Below are positions 1 to 12,153 of a stretch of DNA of 40,020 nucleotides, one piece after another. The DNA lies in contig NW_003132854.1 of the NCBI RefSeq assembly GCF_000003605.2, forward strand, positions 51,097 to 91,116, in the 5' to 3' direction. Source of the stretch: Saccoglossus kowalevskii. Taxonomy: Eukaryota > Hemichordata > Enteropneusta > Harrimaniidae. Positions within the stretch are counted from its first letter, which is position 1, and the number at the start of each line of letters is the position of its first letter. The notes below the pieces were generated by a model, which saw nothing but the letters and a program-made list of their open reading frames with translations, searched no databases and was not told where the DNA came from. The position numbers and the translations under genes were made by a program.

Positions 1-12
1 ACTAACTGCAAA

Positions 13-44
13 GACTCCCATTTTGTGCTTCGCACATGGGAGTC
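13..44. repeat. Hairpin-forming inverted repeat
   Basis: GACTCCCAT at 13-21 pairs with ATGGGAGTC at 36-44, and an inner stem GTGC (25-28) pairs with GCAC (32-35) around a 3-nt loop. It is directly followed by the 30-bp repeat array, so both may belong to one element. Confidence 0.6.
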
Positions 45-60
45 AAAAATACTATTATTC

Positions 61-206
61 TGACCAGCGTAAAAGTAGTGGTCATTATAACTACCAGTTT
101 GAAAATACTGGTCAATATTTTGACCATTAAAAAAGTTCTGGTTGATAATCTGGCCATTAAAAAAATAGTGGCCATTACAATGGCCAGAAGTGACTTTTTG
201 AAGGGG
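61..206. repeat. Degenerate 30-bp tandem repeat with internal palindrome
   Basis: Four exact 30-bp registers (61-90, 91-120, 121-150, 151-180) and a decaying fifth share the plan TGACCA, A-rich centre, TACTGGTCAT. Each unit is itself an imperfect inverted repeat (CCAG against CTGG). Because 30 is a multiple of three, the frame stays open as a 10-residue repeat, but I see no reason to call it a gene. Confidence 0.75.
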
Positions 207-1124
207 TCTGAGGGGTGAAAAAAACAGAGTTAAAGTGAAATGAAAAATTATTATAACCTCCTCACTAACCTAAAAGCACAAATAAATATTCAAAAGTTGT
301 GAAAATTAAAACTTTCCAAAACGCGACGGAATTTCCGAAGGTAATCTGGACGCTGTTTATAGCTATTTTTTAAGCTAGCTTAAAACTAGCTTAGCATGCT
401 TTCAAAACAGCCACATCTAAATTCTATGGAATATATTTCATATTTAATAGTAACATACATGTGGGTAAATCACTAAAAAGAATAATTGAAATTATTGAAG
501 TTAAGTTTTGCCTGGACTGTACTGTAGCTAGTTTACTCATTCTGACCATTAGCATCACACAAGGTGCATTAGATCAGACACTCTCGCCCAAATTATTCTG
601 CATGTTTTCCTTATATTCTTCAATATTTCTGGAAATGAACCCTAATTTTGGAGCCAACAGACAAACTTTTTGTAAATTTTCAATCAGTTGTTATTCAAAA
701 AATGTGGCTATTTTTGTCTAAATTTTCTGAAGAAAAGTGCAGACTATAAACTATTTTGTGATGAAAAGAGGGAACTGGTGGTGAAAAGGTTAATGATCAA
801 GGCCTTAGTGCCACCATTAGACAGTTGTCGCTCTTCGTTCATAATTTCCCTATCATGTATACACAGCAACACATCTTTGAGCACAAAAAAGCAACTTTTA
901 CCTAGACATGGGTATCACTGGAAAAAGACACATATTTTTTTATTATTTGACAATTCACAACTGGTTTGTACACATCAGCATAGAATGTCAGACTAGCAAC
1001 TGTTACTATATATGTTAAAATGTCTGAAGGACAAATTCAAGTATTCTGAATCTATATTTGGTTGGATTGTGAGAATATAATACATCATACATCAGGGCTT
1101 GCATAATGCCAGAATTGATTCAAT

Positions 1125-1418
1125 ACTCAATGGTCATTGCGGTGCACATATGCGACATTTCTGTTGATAAACGTTGATTTTCCCAGAATCCAATGCGCTC
1201 TTTTAATGGAAATTAGTATGAGGTTTGACCTGGGCACGACTTGCACTAATTACCGCCGATGCCTCTCTCGATACCTTCCAATCACCTAAAAATTATCTAT
1301 TAAAGCATGATAACATCTCAGTTTGTACTCGTTGATCTGCCCGACAGTCAAAGTCACCATCTTTGTTTATATGAGACCCATATATCTCGCGCATGCGTGA
1401 CGCGACGACTACCGCCCT
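1125..1418. mobile_element. TTAA-flanked MITE, family A copy 1 (inverted relative to copy 2)
   Basis: The right end reads CGCGACGACTACCGCCC followed by TTAA (1419-1422). The interior (GTTGATAAACGTTGATTTTCCCAGAAT...GAGGTTTGACCTGGGCACGACTTGC) is clearly homologous to the reverse complement of 26486-26773. The left terminus is diverged. TTAA flanks suggest mobilisation by a piggyBac-type transposase. Confidence 0.75.
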
Positions 1419-1908
1419 TTAAACACTACATATGATTTACTCACAATAACAATAACGAAACATTGATTTTGATCATTTTTAGAAAAATAAATTCCTTGTA
1501 TATTTGAACTCAAATTTCTATGGAATATACTAAGAATTTCATACAACTTGAAATGAAAGTATAAATCATATTCATTGTCTCCAGGGATACCATTCTGTGC
1601 AAAAATGGTACATGGTCTAAGAGAATTGAAGTTCAAAGAGCAAAGAAGGGGGAAGAAATATTTGTCCATCTCATAAGCCAAGATTTAGGTAAAATGTTAA
1701 TGGTTCTTCTAGAACAGTTTCAAAAGAAATTATATGATGCCATTGAGTTTATGTGATATAATTGTTCATTTGTATCAGCATCTAGAAAATATATTTATTT
1801 CTGGTTCATAAAAGTGAACAGATATATATTGTCTAAAATTAAAATAAGATAATGGAAAAATCCTTGTACATGTAGTAATTAGCAGTAATTAACAATGTTT
1901 CTATATGT

Positions 1909-2236
1909 ATCCTCGGGGCGGAGCTACGTCACAGACGTTCTACGTTGCCAAGATGCGCATCACTGTACCATGTATTTCTATGGGCTTTGTGCGCGCTGCT
2001 GTGGAACGCCGGTGGAGCCGGTGAAAACTCGAGAAAACAACACAAACTCAACTTTGAAGTAATCCTGAACAACCAAATTCATATATGTAACACACGTAGG
2101 GCTAATCTTGTTACACTGTTCAGGGGATTCTCAACAACCATCGCAAAGTACCGTTTTCTGCGAGTTTTTGGTCTCTGTTTTCACCGCGAGGGTTGCCAGG
2201 CGGTAGAAAATGCCTGGATGTCCGCCCCCGAGGATT
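1909..2236. mobile_element. GC-rich inverted-repeat element
   Basis: TCCTCGGGGCGGA near 1910-1922 is inverted as TCCGCCCCCGAGGA at 2221-2234. The 300 bp between are much richer in G+C and CpG than the AT-rich surroundings, which suggests a recent insertion. The element ends about 60 bp before the acceptor of the first HFM1-like exon in the window. No transposase is encoded. Confidence 0.6.
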
Positions 2237-2295
2237 CATTATTGTTGATATCGTAATTTTTGTTATACCTAACTATTCTGCTTTTATTTTTGAAG

Positions 2296-5200
2296 TTGGT
2301 CTTGATGTCCAGAAAACATTTAAACCTGTGTATCTTGGCCAGTATATGAAAGGTGTTGATTGTAAACAAGAGAAACTCCTGAAGAAAGGTAATTAATTTT
2401 ATATCATTTCTTGGTGCATTGAGAAATTGATTTGTTTGTTGAACTGATTGTCTAGAAATTAGACTAACTATTTATGGAATGCCTTGTTGACATCTAATCC
2501 AGAAATATAGTTTATCCATTTGAGATATCAAAACTGTATTATTGTGTGTGACTTATTGGTGTGTTTTGTGTAAGACAATATTTGAAAGTGCTCCAGTCAT
2601 TAAACTTTGATCTGTTGATATGGGACCCATGGCGACGTATACAACATGTGTGTAAAATATATTGTTTATTTACACAAACAACTGTAGCACTTTAAGATCT
2701 ACTATAACGTTTCAACATGCACACTGAATCTTCACCTTAAAATAATCAATCAATCGCAACCATTGCATGGAGTCTCAAATAATTACTACCGGGCATGTTT
2801 TCTTACATTCTTTACCACTTGAGTATTCTGGCTTTTTACTGACTAAGCTTTGTCTCATTTCATATGATCATATTTTTCATTACCAGGTACAGAAATGAGG
2901 TACATATATTTCTAATCTTTAATTCTTAACACCATATTATTATTACCGGTATATACAACGTATGGTCAAGTGTTACATGCAGGCAAACACAGATTACCTG
3001 GTATTATAATTACTTCTTCAATTTCAGACATATCTTCTGCCACTAGACCAAAAAGTCAAGACGAACAGACAGGAAGAATACCCTGCAGCCATCGCTGCAT
3101 TAATAAAGATGTTTGTGGACATGAATGTTGTAAATATGGCGTGAAGTCAAATAGAATAAATAGAAGCCTAAAGCCAATGGTTGCAGTTGAACCATGCAAA
3201 GGCTCTCATGTACAGGGTCATATTAGTCAGTTACATTCTAAAGTACAGCAAATACCAAATGCTCCTCCTTTAAAGAGACTTAAGTTAGAGAAGGTAAATA
3301 CTATTTTTTGATTACTTATGTAATCAAATACTTCAGAGTAGGTTTATAGAGTTAGTTATAAACACGTTAGACATAGCAACGACAGCTGACTCATGATCCA
3401 CATCAATTTACAGACCACCTGCACATTGGCTTTATTGCAAAATTTGGTCGAAAAAATGAATGTTGGTTTACAAGTCTCTGGACAAAGAAACTAAGTGTGG
3501 GTTAGAGTGCCCTCTAAGCTGATATGACATGCCAATGATGCAAACAAATTCACTGGCACTTCATTTATCTAACACAAAATTGTACAGTGATATCAAAAGA
3601 TATGCTGCTCTAGTTTGGAATTTGTAAGTTGGTGAAATAAAATTGACATACTGTAAGCAAATTAAGTGTCAAAACAAAAGAAATCAGGGCAGCAGCGTTT
3701 TCTTTTGTGTCTCAAGTCCTTGCCTTTACGACCAGCCTCTCCAGCAGTCAACAAGTTGACTCACTTGATTTTGGGGCATATCATCTTTGACTTAGGATCC
3801 CTATAAAATCAGTCCTATTAGCTTAGAGGGCACCACTGGTGTAGGTTACTAAGAAATAATTAAGAGGCATGAAGGATGCTTACCAGATTAACAGGTAGAA
3901 AAAATCTGAGGCCACATTAAACCATACCGTTTCTAACAAAGAAAGTGTCCAGACACACCAGTAAACTGTCCTGGACAACAGGAATAAACATACGATGAGG
4001 CACTTGACCGAAAGTGATAGTAGTGGAATTGATGCATTACAAATGATTCAGATTTATATTTAACAAGATACTTTTACTTTTTATTTTGAAAAATGTGATA
4101 AGATTTAGGGGTCATAATATTTTATTTTTCCATTTTTATATCTAATATCATATTTACAATGTAGCTATGTAAGTTGGCTTGTTAAGTTGGGACAGTGTTA
4201 CAGACTTAGATATCACTCTTACAAAGTGTTCATGAACTCTTAAAATGTCATTTATTGTTTATACAGGTAAGCCCAGACAAGCCTGAGCAGGATTCCTACT
4301 TGTCCAACAGCTATTATAATAACAAAGAATACTTGCAGTATTTAGGATGCAATGACAGTGATTGGGAAGATAATGATGACATAGAGATCCTGAAAAACAC
4401 TCTCCTTGATGGTATGTGTGATGTTCTTTTTTCTTTTGTAGTTTACACAAAATAAATTTAACATATTTATTGCTATATTGGTCTATACAGAAGTTGAAAT
4501 TAAAAAAAAATACCTGGGCAACCACTTGGAAAATCTGGTTGTCCACAGTAAAATTGCAATTGCTCATTAATTTAAATATATCCTATTCCTTTGATGTACT
4601 GGTACTGTGATTAATTTTGTTTAAAGGTGGTACAAACAAAATGGTGTACATATGCATGATAATTTGTTTTTTGTTTTGCTTTCATGATCTTTGTTCAACA
4701 GGTGGTAATAAAAAAAATTTGACCGATTTTGTGTCATTCTTTTCTTATTCACAATGTTTTAATCCACATCGATCTCAGCATTCAGTTCTTGTCATTCTTG
4801 ATATAAGATACGATAACTTTATTGACATTATTCTTTCTATAGAAGATAAACATAGTCAAGTGAAATAAAAAAAAAAGTAAAGAGGATAATCAAAAAATTA
4901 AAATAACAGATTAGTTAAAAGGCAATTACAAGGTAGTACAGAATCAGATGTTTTATTAATACACACCTGTTTGCATTATAAACACACCAAGCTTAATTTG
5001 GCAGTTTGTCATAATGTAGATATATGACACTTAGCTGCTATTTTGACCAACGAAAATATTTTAAATACACCTTTTGTAGTTAACATGTCAAGTACTCTCC
5101 CAACATTTAATTATAATCTATCTACATCTTTTACTGTTTTTAATTTACATAGTTACTGTGAAAAAACTGTGATTTATTTTGTATTAGTTCAGCAGGATTT

Positions 5201-8200
5201 ACCTACATATGAAGAAAATATTAGAACCAAAGTTCGGAACAATCAAGATAAGGCTCTAGATAATGATATGTACAAATGTGCAGATATAGGATTTTCAGTT
5301 CAATTGCAGCCATGTGTTCTGTTATCAATTATCTTACTGTTATGAATAAAATGTAAAGTCCACACTGTGCTCATCCAGTAACAGTATTATAGTAGAATTG
5401 TTCTTTCAATAATTAGGCAATTCAAGGGTATAGCTTAAAATTAGCCAGATTCTACAATGGTGTGGTGTTACGTTTCTTCAATCGTGGCTTGTTTCATTCA
5501 AAAACTCAATACTTACTCAATACTCAATCAGCATATATTTTTCACAAGCCTGAATATAGATTATTATTATTATTGCGGTATTGCACTGGGTATTTTCATC
5601 CTACATGTACCATCTTTAATAGGAAATGCAAATTCCTCATATGGAACGATTACACACGTAAGCATCCTCAAATAATAAAAACAAACATGACAGTCCCCAT
5701 GGTTTGACCGGACGCCACACAAAGAAGTTTGCTAAATCTGTTCTAAACTTTTTGGATTTCAGCATTTCCAAGATGTGTCCTTGGAAAGAAAAGATATATA
5801 ATAAGGTTATTACGAGGATACCACAAAGTTTGCACTCTGACAATGCCGTCGCATTGACCTCAGCCGCATCGACCTCTGCTGCACATCAGTCAATACTTCC
5901 GCTGTACTGTCTTCATGCATACATTTCAGTATCCTCGTAATAACCTCATATTAACACATCATACATAGCATGTACATTTTGTAGATAGTCATTGTTCATA
6001 TCTAAATCTAACATGCACTTCTAATACGATTCTATATTTGATTCCTTGTGTGTGCATATTGGCAGGTTTTTATCAAACAGTTCCTCTCAAAAACAAATGA
6101 TATTTATATATCCAACCATTACCGGTATGTAATCTGTAGTGCTTTCAGGCAAATCTCTATTAGGATTAACTTACATGTACACATAAAGTTTGTTGTTCAT
6201 CTTATCTCATTTTGTAGAAGTACCAATATGTGATGAATATACAGTAGATGACGTCGACTATGACCAGATAGAAGATGACTTGGACAACATAGTTAACCAT
6301 CCAAAGGATTTCTCTACTGCTAGTCAGTACTTCTCTGCTCAAAATAATAGTAATCAATATACATCATACAGCAATATACCCACTAAAAGTAGTCTTCTTT
6401 ATAAGTTGACTCCTACCAGTAGATGTCAACAACAGTCATATACGCCAGGAATCAGTAAGCCGTCTACAGCGGTCATCAATAAAGGGCACAGAAACTTTCA
6501 GTTTTCACCAAGTAAGCCGCTTCCACCTTATGAGCTAAAGAACCAGAAACAACCACCAAAATATACTATTTACACGCAGCCTGATAGAATATTAAACCAG
6601 TCAAATGAAGAAATGATTGAATATGGAAGTAAAGCTGACCAGAACACCATTACCACTAATCTCAGAAACAAATTTTCATTCAAAAAAGTGAAGAATGTTT
6701 CTTTTAATCCGGCAAATTATAGTGAACACAAGTAAGTATAACTTTCATTTCTCTGATTAATCAAAATTATGTGTTGGCCAGATCTTGTTTGACAAGGTTG
6801 AATTACAGAATGTCAATTATCGTGAAATTTAAAATGCATTGTCAATTTGTTTACGTCATGTAAGTTCTGAAAAATTTACTTGTATTCCATAAAAGAGCAA
6901 AATTATAAATTTTTATCTCCAAAATCAACAAGATCACTATTGTGTATAAGAAAAGTTTCAACATTTGCACCAATATGTAAGTGAGTTAGGAATGAGACCC
7001 ATGTTATTTTTCCAAATCTACTAAATTTGGTAGCCAGTACATGAAATTCAAAGTCTTTTGAGTGAAAAAATAAAATATCTGCAAATTTTTAGACAAAACT
7101 CATAAATATAATTTTCCAAAACATTATTTATAGCAACGACAGAAAATATAACATGAAGAAGGGAATAATAGAATCCCACACCCGCACAGGCCTGAAATGA
7201 GATTTCTCACATGAGCAGGAGAGCGTAATTTCATCCCAGATACGTTATTATACACTGTGGATGCATTATTTCACACCAAAAAATATATTCCCTATTGTCT
7301 GCTTAATGTATGAGTACCAAACAGATATAAATCAGGTAACAACAGATTTAGAATCTCAGTAAAACCTGTGTAAAAGGATTAAATTATAAAAAAAAATGAA
7401 TGTACAAATAATTTACCTTCTTTTCAGTATTGAATCAAGTATTCCATGTAGACTACAAGATGGAGGTATCCAATCCAGTCCTGAGCTGATAGCCATTGAT
7501 ACCAAATGTGCTGGAAATAAACAGTTTACCAACTACAACATTTCATCAAAGGTGAAAAATTTCAAAAATTATACCAGTACACATAATTTTGTGCAGGTTC
7601 ACCTGTCAGAACAGTGTAATCATGTTTACATGCAGTACTGAGAGGGTGCATGTTGACATTCTGTAGTGCCAGTAAGCGGGAGTTATACTTACAACACTTA
7701 ATATGCATCTATTTTGGGTTTTGTGCAGTGTTAACATTGTTAAATATTATCTTTCAAAATTGAATTTAAAAAGCCATAACAGCAAAGACTGGCACAACTA
7801 TAATTTTCTAGCCATATTTATTGGAGTGCAGACCTTTTAAACTAAGTGAAATCTACATAATGTATGAATGCAAAAGCCCAATTTAGTGTTTTATCTGAGC
7901 AAAGATTATAATACTAAGCAAGCACAATTTCTAATACTTTCCTGGACTGAACCACACTGTATGACCACAGGCAGTAATACTTGACCAGTTCAGACAGTGT
8001 TATATACTTTCTATTGTTTTGGGATTCTATAAAGAAATCAATTTTTTTTTTTTCAAGTTACTGACATTTCATTTGAATTTACATTATTGTGAATTGATAT
8101 GGATGCAAATGTATAATGAGTATTGAATGACAGTTGACAGTCTTAGTGTAATTCAAGTCTTACAGAGATTATGTACAAATGTTAAATTTCATCACTTTCA

Positions 8201-9650
8201 GGTGAATAAATCAGCAGGAGTGTTCGATAAGAAATCCAGCTCTTCGTTCACGCAGCCCATACCAGGTCCCAGTTTCTTCACTGGTCAAACTGTCAGGTAA
8301 ACTTATAACAAGGCAATACCGGTACTACAAAAGTGAGCTGTGCAACATTTGGGTTTATTATCTCATTAGCATTAGCATGGGCAATAAAGTTAACAGGAGA
8401 TGCATAGGGCATATGGCCCCTTACCTCATCTTATTGGATGCATTCTCCACTCATCAATGAGTTTTTACTGCCACATGCTCAGGGTTTACAATTTTGTGGG
8501 GAAAAGTTGGCTCTATAGTGTTGGGTTTAGTCCTTTTAAAATCTTTTTGATTTGTTTGGACTGTTTTTTTCAACTCACAAAACATATAAATATTAAATCA
8601 TGAGGAATCTTCACCAGCCAAGGTAGTCCAACTCCTGTCTGTTACATTGTGACGATGTTGAGGTGACAAATCCAGGGGAGATCAAACATCAAACTTGGCA
8701 CAGGCTCATGTGATACTAGATGAGTCACCACATTGTGGAAGAAAGTGTTGATATGATAGTCCTTTTAATATAATGATAAAAGATGTTATGACTCAGTACC
8801 ATTTTTCCAGTGCCAAGAGCCAACTGTGGCTATCAAATATACACACCTGTAGGCAGAATCTCTTTCTAAACCAGTTGCTGACCAACTGTTGCCTAGCCAC
8901 TATCTAAGCTAGTCTTAGAATCGAAGGAAGAAGGCCTCAATTTTGATTTTGACTCTGAAAACAGTATTATTACTGGCCCTAGTTTCGGACAGCTGACATA
9001 GTGAAATGCAAGTTCTTTCTGTTTCCAGGCTTGTTTTACAGGGTGAAATGTGAAAAGACGCACTCTACCTTGTCTAAATTTAGAGTCATAATTATGATTT
9101 TATAAAGCATCCACCCCAGTTCCCATACATACCAACACTGCAGGAGCATTTGAACTGTCCTGTTAAAGCATTGCACTATTATAGAGTAAAAACCTGAACA
9201 CTAGGAAAATATGTAAAATTTTACTTGTGCTATGTAGAGGGCAAGCAGAAACAAGCAATGTATTCACAAAGTGATCACTATAATTTGATTTGACCTCCCA
9301 AAATTTCAAAAATCACCAACATTTTTTTAGAAGATCAACTTAAAAATCTATACAAGCCAACTGTACCTACAGATTAATCATATATATAAGTTTTGTTAGC
9401 GATTGAATGAATATTATTGGAGTTCTTGCACCCACAAAAAAAGTTAACAATAAGGACTGATGACGGACACTTTGCTACTACTATAACTTTTCATCTACTC
9501 CATCATGGGCAAGCCAAAAACAACAGTATTGACTGTTAGGATTTACACCAGAAGTGACAACTTTAATTCTGTTTTCATTGCAGCCATAATGATGAAAATA
9601 CAAGAGAAGCCACAGAAGAATTCCTTAATATATTTGAAGGAATCTTTTGA
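2296..9650 (+). CDS. HFM1: HFM1/Mer3-like meiotic DNA helicase, 3'-terminal exons (5' part outside window)
   Basis: HFM1 is a meiotic Ski2-like DNA helicase needed for crossover formation. Exons seen: 2296-2388, 3028-3293, 4267-4411, 6218-6731, 7428-7551, 8202-8296 and 9584-9650 (TGA 9648-9650). All have AG acceptors and GT donors, and the phases agree throughout (1,1,0,1,2,0,2). The second exon encodes a C-x3-C-x5-C-x3-CC cluster (CSHRCINKDVCGHECCK), which matches the C4 zinc-finger-like segment I know from the C-terminal part of HFM1. A basic PPLKRLKLEK stretch follows, then an acidic Asp/Glu-rich and Ser/Asn-rich tail, ending in a hydrophobic-acidic EEFLNIFEGIF. The helicase, winged-helix and Sec63 domains would lie upstream of the window. 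The tail is fast evolving in this family, so identity rests mainly on the Cys cluster and its position. The first exon is the least certain: it has good phase and splice sites but no motif I recognise. Confidence 0.72.
3505..3838. mobile_element. hAT-like MITE in HFM1 intron
   Basis: Ends are GAGTGCCCTCTAAGCT (left) and AGCTTAGAGGGCACCACTG (right), a terminal inverted repeat of about 15 bp that fits the hAT-type CAGTGG start. Flanking direct repeats GTGTGGGTTA (3495-3504) and GTGTAGGTTA (3839-3848) differ by one base, as expected for a slightly aged 8-10 bp target-site duplication. There is no coding capacity. Confidence 0.8.
5578..5945. mobile_element. GGTTATTACGAGGATAC MITE, copy 1
   Basis: A core of about 140 bp (5805-5945) starts GGTTATTACGAGGATACC and ends GTATCCTCGTAATAACC, a perfect terminal inverted repeat of 17 bp with further inner pairing (GCACTCTGACA against CTGTCTTCATGC). 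A left arm (about 5578-5804, with TTTGACCGGACGCCACACAAAG) is shared with copy 3, so the unit may be longer than the palindromic core. It lies in an HFM1 intron. Confidence 0.8.
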
Positions 9651-12153
9651 AGTATGTGAATTGGAGTAATCTTTTTTTAGTTATGTGATACAATGGGATG
9701 GCAAAACCATCTCCCTGATAATTTTTGTTGGCACGTTGCAATGCCCCTTTGAAGATTCTTAGCAGAGTTTCTTACTTTGCATTAAGGCATTTGAAATTTG
9801 CATATCTAAAGTCCTACTATATTTGATGGGCTGATAATATGTTCTAGTGTAGAATGCTCAAAAGATAAAAAAAATTCCCCATTCTGATATTTAATGTAAT
9901 TCCTTTACTCAAAAACTGTTTGAAAGCATTTTCACAGAGTAATATTACCCACATAATCAACTGTCTATCATTTGGAAAGTGATTCAGAAATATTGGCAAC
10001 AGGACTAGTTGAATTTTAAATTTAAATATGACCAACCTCCTGTGATAAATTATTTTTTTATCCACAATATTGAACAATTAAAATTGAACAATTAAAAAAT
10101 GTGTATATTATGGTGAAAACTGTTGTGTCCAGGGAGCAGGCTGTTGGGATTGAAAAAAATTGCAACGTTTCAAGCAAAATTATATTAACAGCAGGGGCCA
10201 AAATAAAGTGATCATAAGTAAAGGCAGCAGACTTCATCCATTTTTTTAAGCTCATTTTTGGCTCAACGGACCATGGGCTGAGCCTATGGGATGGGTTTCT
10301 GTCCTGCGTCTATCGTTCGTCTATCTATCTCTGTGCACGACAACTTTTCAAAAACCGCCAAACTGTTTGAGTCAATTTGCCTTGATGAGTGTAGATGGTA
10401 ATTTGTTTATGAGAAGTCGATCTGCAAAAATTTATGCAAATTAGCCCCCAAAAACTCTAAGATTTCTTGTATGCTACTATGACACTAAGTGGTCTACAGT
10501 TCTGATATTGATAGTGCATGTGCCTTGGGTTGTCCTCTATCAGTTGTGTTGATTTGGTAAGGAAATTTAAAATTTCCTAATTTTGGCGAATATTTTAAAA
10601 TGGTCATTTTTGGTAAAAAATTCTATTTTCGACTTCTTCTTCGGAAATCGGTAGCCTGAATGCTTTGATACTTGGTGTGTATGTACCTTGTGTTGACATC
10701 TACTAGATTTGTTCATCCCATGGCCATATCTTTAATTCTATAATTTTGGCAAATATTTTTGTGATTTTTGGTTAATAATGGAATTTCAACTAACCACTAT
10801 TTCCAATGTCAACTGTTTCTCATTCTCACAAAGCACATGGGAGTTCTAAGTTTTCTTTGATTGGTCTATTGTGATTGTAATGAAAACATAACCACTCAAC
10901 ATATTTAAATGTGTCTAGACATGATTGATTTTGGTGGAAAATTATGCAAATTGCCTAAACTACATACCAATATTTAGGCTATTTTGGTGATATCTAGAAA
11001 ACCATTTAATATGTTTTAATAAAACTTGGTGCATTGATGTGTTGGGGCAGTTTCCAGATATTTAGTTTTTGGTGGAAATTTATTCAAATTATTAAATTTT
11101 CATACCAGCTAGTGAAATTCAAGCTATTTGGGTGCTATTTCAAGAACCATTCAACATATTTCAACAAAACTTGGTATATACATGTATTACGAATTCAGAT
11201 AATTGCAAATATCATGTTATGTTATTTTTTCTCAAAGCTGATGGCTTTTATTGACTATGATATCAGGGATCCATTCATGTAAATATCATTGTTTTTATTC
11301 AGACAGAATACCAAATATAAACATACAAAACAACTCAAAATATATATTATAAATACTCAATGTTCACACTGGAAATGGCTATAGCTATCAAATTTAAAAA
11401 TATAAAATGTTTCATTCATGCATGGTCACTCTATTATGTATTTGGCTTTTTTTTAATAATCCATATTTGTATAAAAAGGTCAAATAAAATATTAAAGCTT
11501 TCACAACTGCAGCCAAATGTCTTCCACAAATGCACATAGACCTTTCATCAGAATCGACAAATACAGGGAGCCAATCATTTCAATGCAGTTAGTTAATTTT
11601 GAACTATGTCTGTTGAATATTACTTTAACTTATGACTATCAATACACAATTGTTGAATACTGCTATTTTATAGTAAAACCAATATATATTACCAATAGTT
11701 CTTAGAAAATATAATGTAAATATTTAACATGAAAATTAATAAAAGTTTAAAGTAAAATTTTGAAACCTATTTCAGTGGATTCAAGGGGTTAAAGTATTAC
11801 AGTAAAAAAACCAAAGTCACTGTGTTCCTTCAGTTGTGGGACACAACAAAATAAATGCTACATTTTCTATTTATTTCCAACGCACGTGGTCGGCACTTTT
11901 GATTGCATTTGTCGTTGAAATGTATAACTGGCTGCAATTATCTTGTCATGTCTTGCAACAGAAGGTTCTCACTGACTGTTTTGACTGTACATTTGAATAC
12001 ATTTACCTAGCCAACATGAATACACAGCTGAATGACTATCTCTCTGCAGGCTATAAGCACACAAATCTATTATTATTAATGTCACATGCTTAGTCATTCT
12101 GTTTTTCGTGGTTTGTGAAATATGAAAAAGCTTACGACTCTTTATCTACAAGT
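9651..12153. other. Convergent intergenic region with degenerate repeats
   Basis: This is the space between the stop codons of the HFM1-like gene (9650) and Notch (12154). It contains an AATAAA at 10202-10207, a possible HFM1 poly(A) signal, and on the minus strand an AATAAA (plus 11870-11875), about 280 bp after the Notch stop. The middle (10243-11200) is repetitive. I see no exon. Confidence 0.6.
10243..11200. repeat. Degenerate dispersed/tandem repeat block
   Basis: Starts near GGCTCAACGGACCATGGGCTGAGCC and continues with loosely repeated blocks. The clearest pair is about 10930-11040 and 11060-11190: TTTTGGTGGAAA, TATGCAAATT or TATTCAAATT, ACCATTYAAYATATTT, AAAACTTGGT, about 130 bp apart. 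Earlier blocks share TTTTGGCRAATATTTT. It looks like an old, decayed repeat array. Confidence 0.5.

Larger units (their letters stand above)
1..2295. other. Non-coding left edge: repeats and probable HFM1 intron
   Basis: No exon that I can support lies here. It is presumably intron of the plus-strand HFM1-like gene. It holds a hairpin (13-44), a 30-bp tandem repeat (61-about 200), a TTAA-flanked MITE (about 1125-1418) and a GC-rich inverted-repeat element (about 1909-2236). The 60-103 residue open frames here coincide with those repeats. Confidence 0.7.

Noticed and set aside
1945-2256. 103-codon plus-strand open frame with a signal-peptide-like start
   Set aside because: It lies entirely in the GC-rich inverted-repeat element, and the product matches no family I know.
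5188-5277. Extra HFM1-like exon (frame with QQDLPTYEEN...)
   Set aside because: The acceptor at 5187 fits the incoming phase, but the only downstream GT of matching phase creates a TAA stop when joined to the next exon. Direct splicing from 4411 to 6218 is in phase and uses strong sites.
5637-5843. Minus-strand small protein containing CGILVIT and DLANFFVW
   Set aside because: Similar frames occur in the related MITE copies (near 18519-18785 and 25593-25778); it is element sequence, not a gene.
11836-12093. Plus-strand open frame of 85 codons near the Notch 3' end
   Set aside because: No splice, start or domain support, and it overlaps the expected Notch 3' UTR on the other strand.
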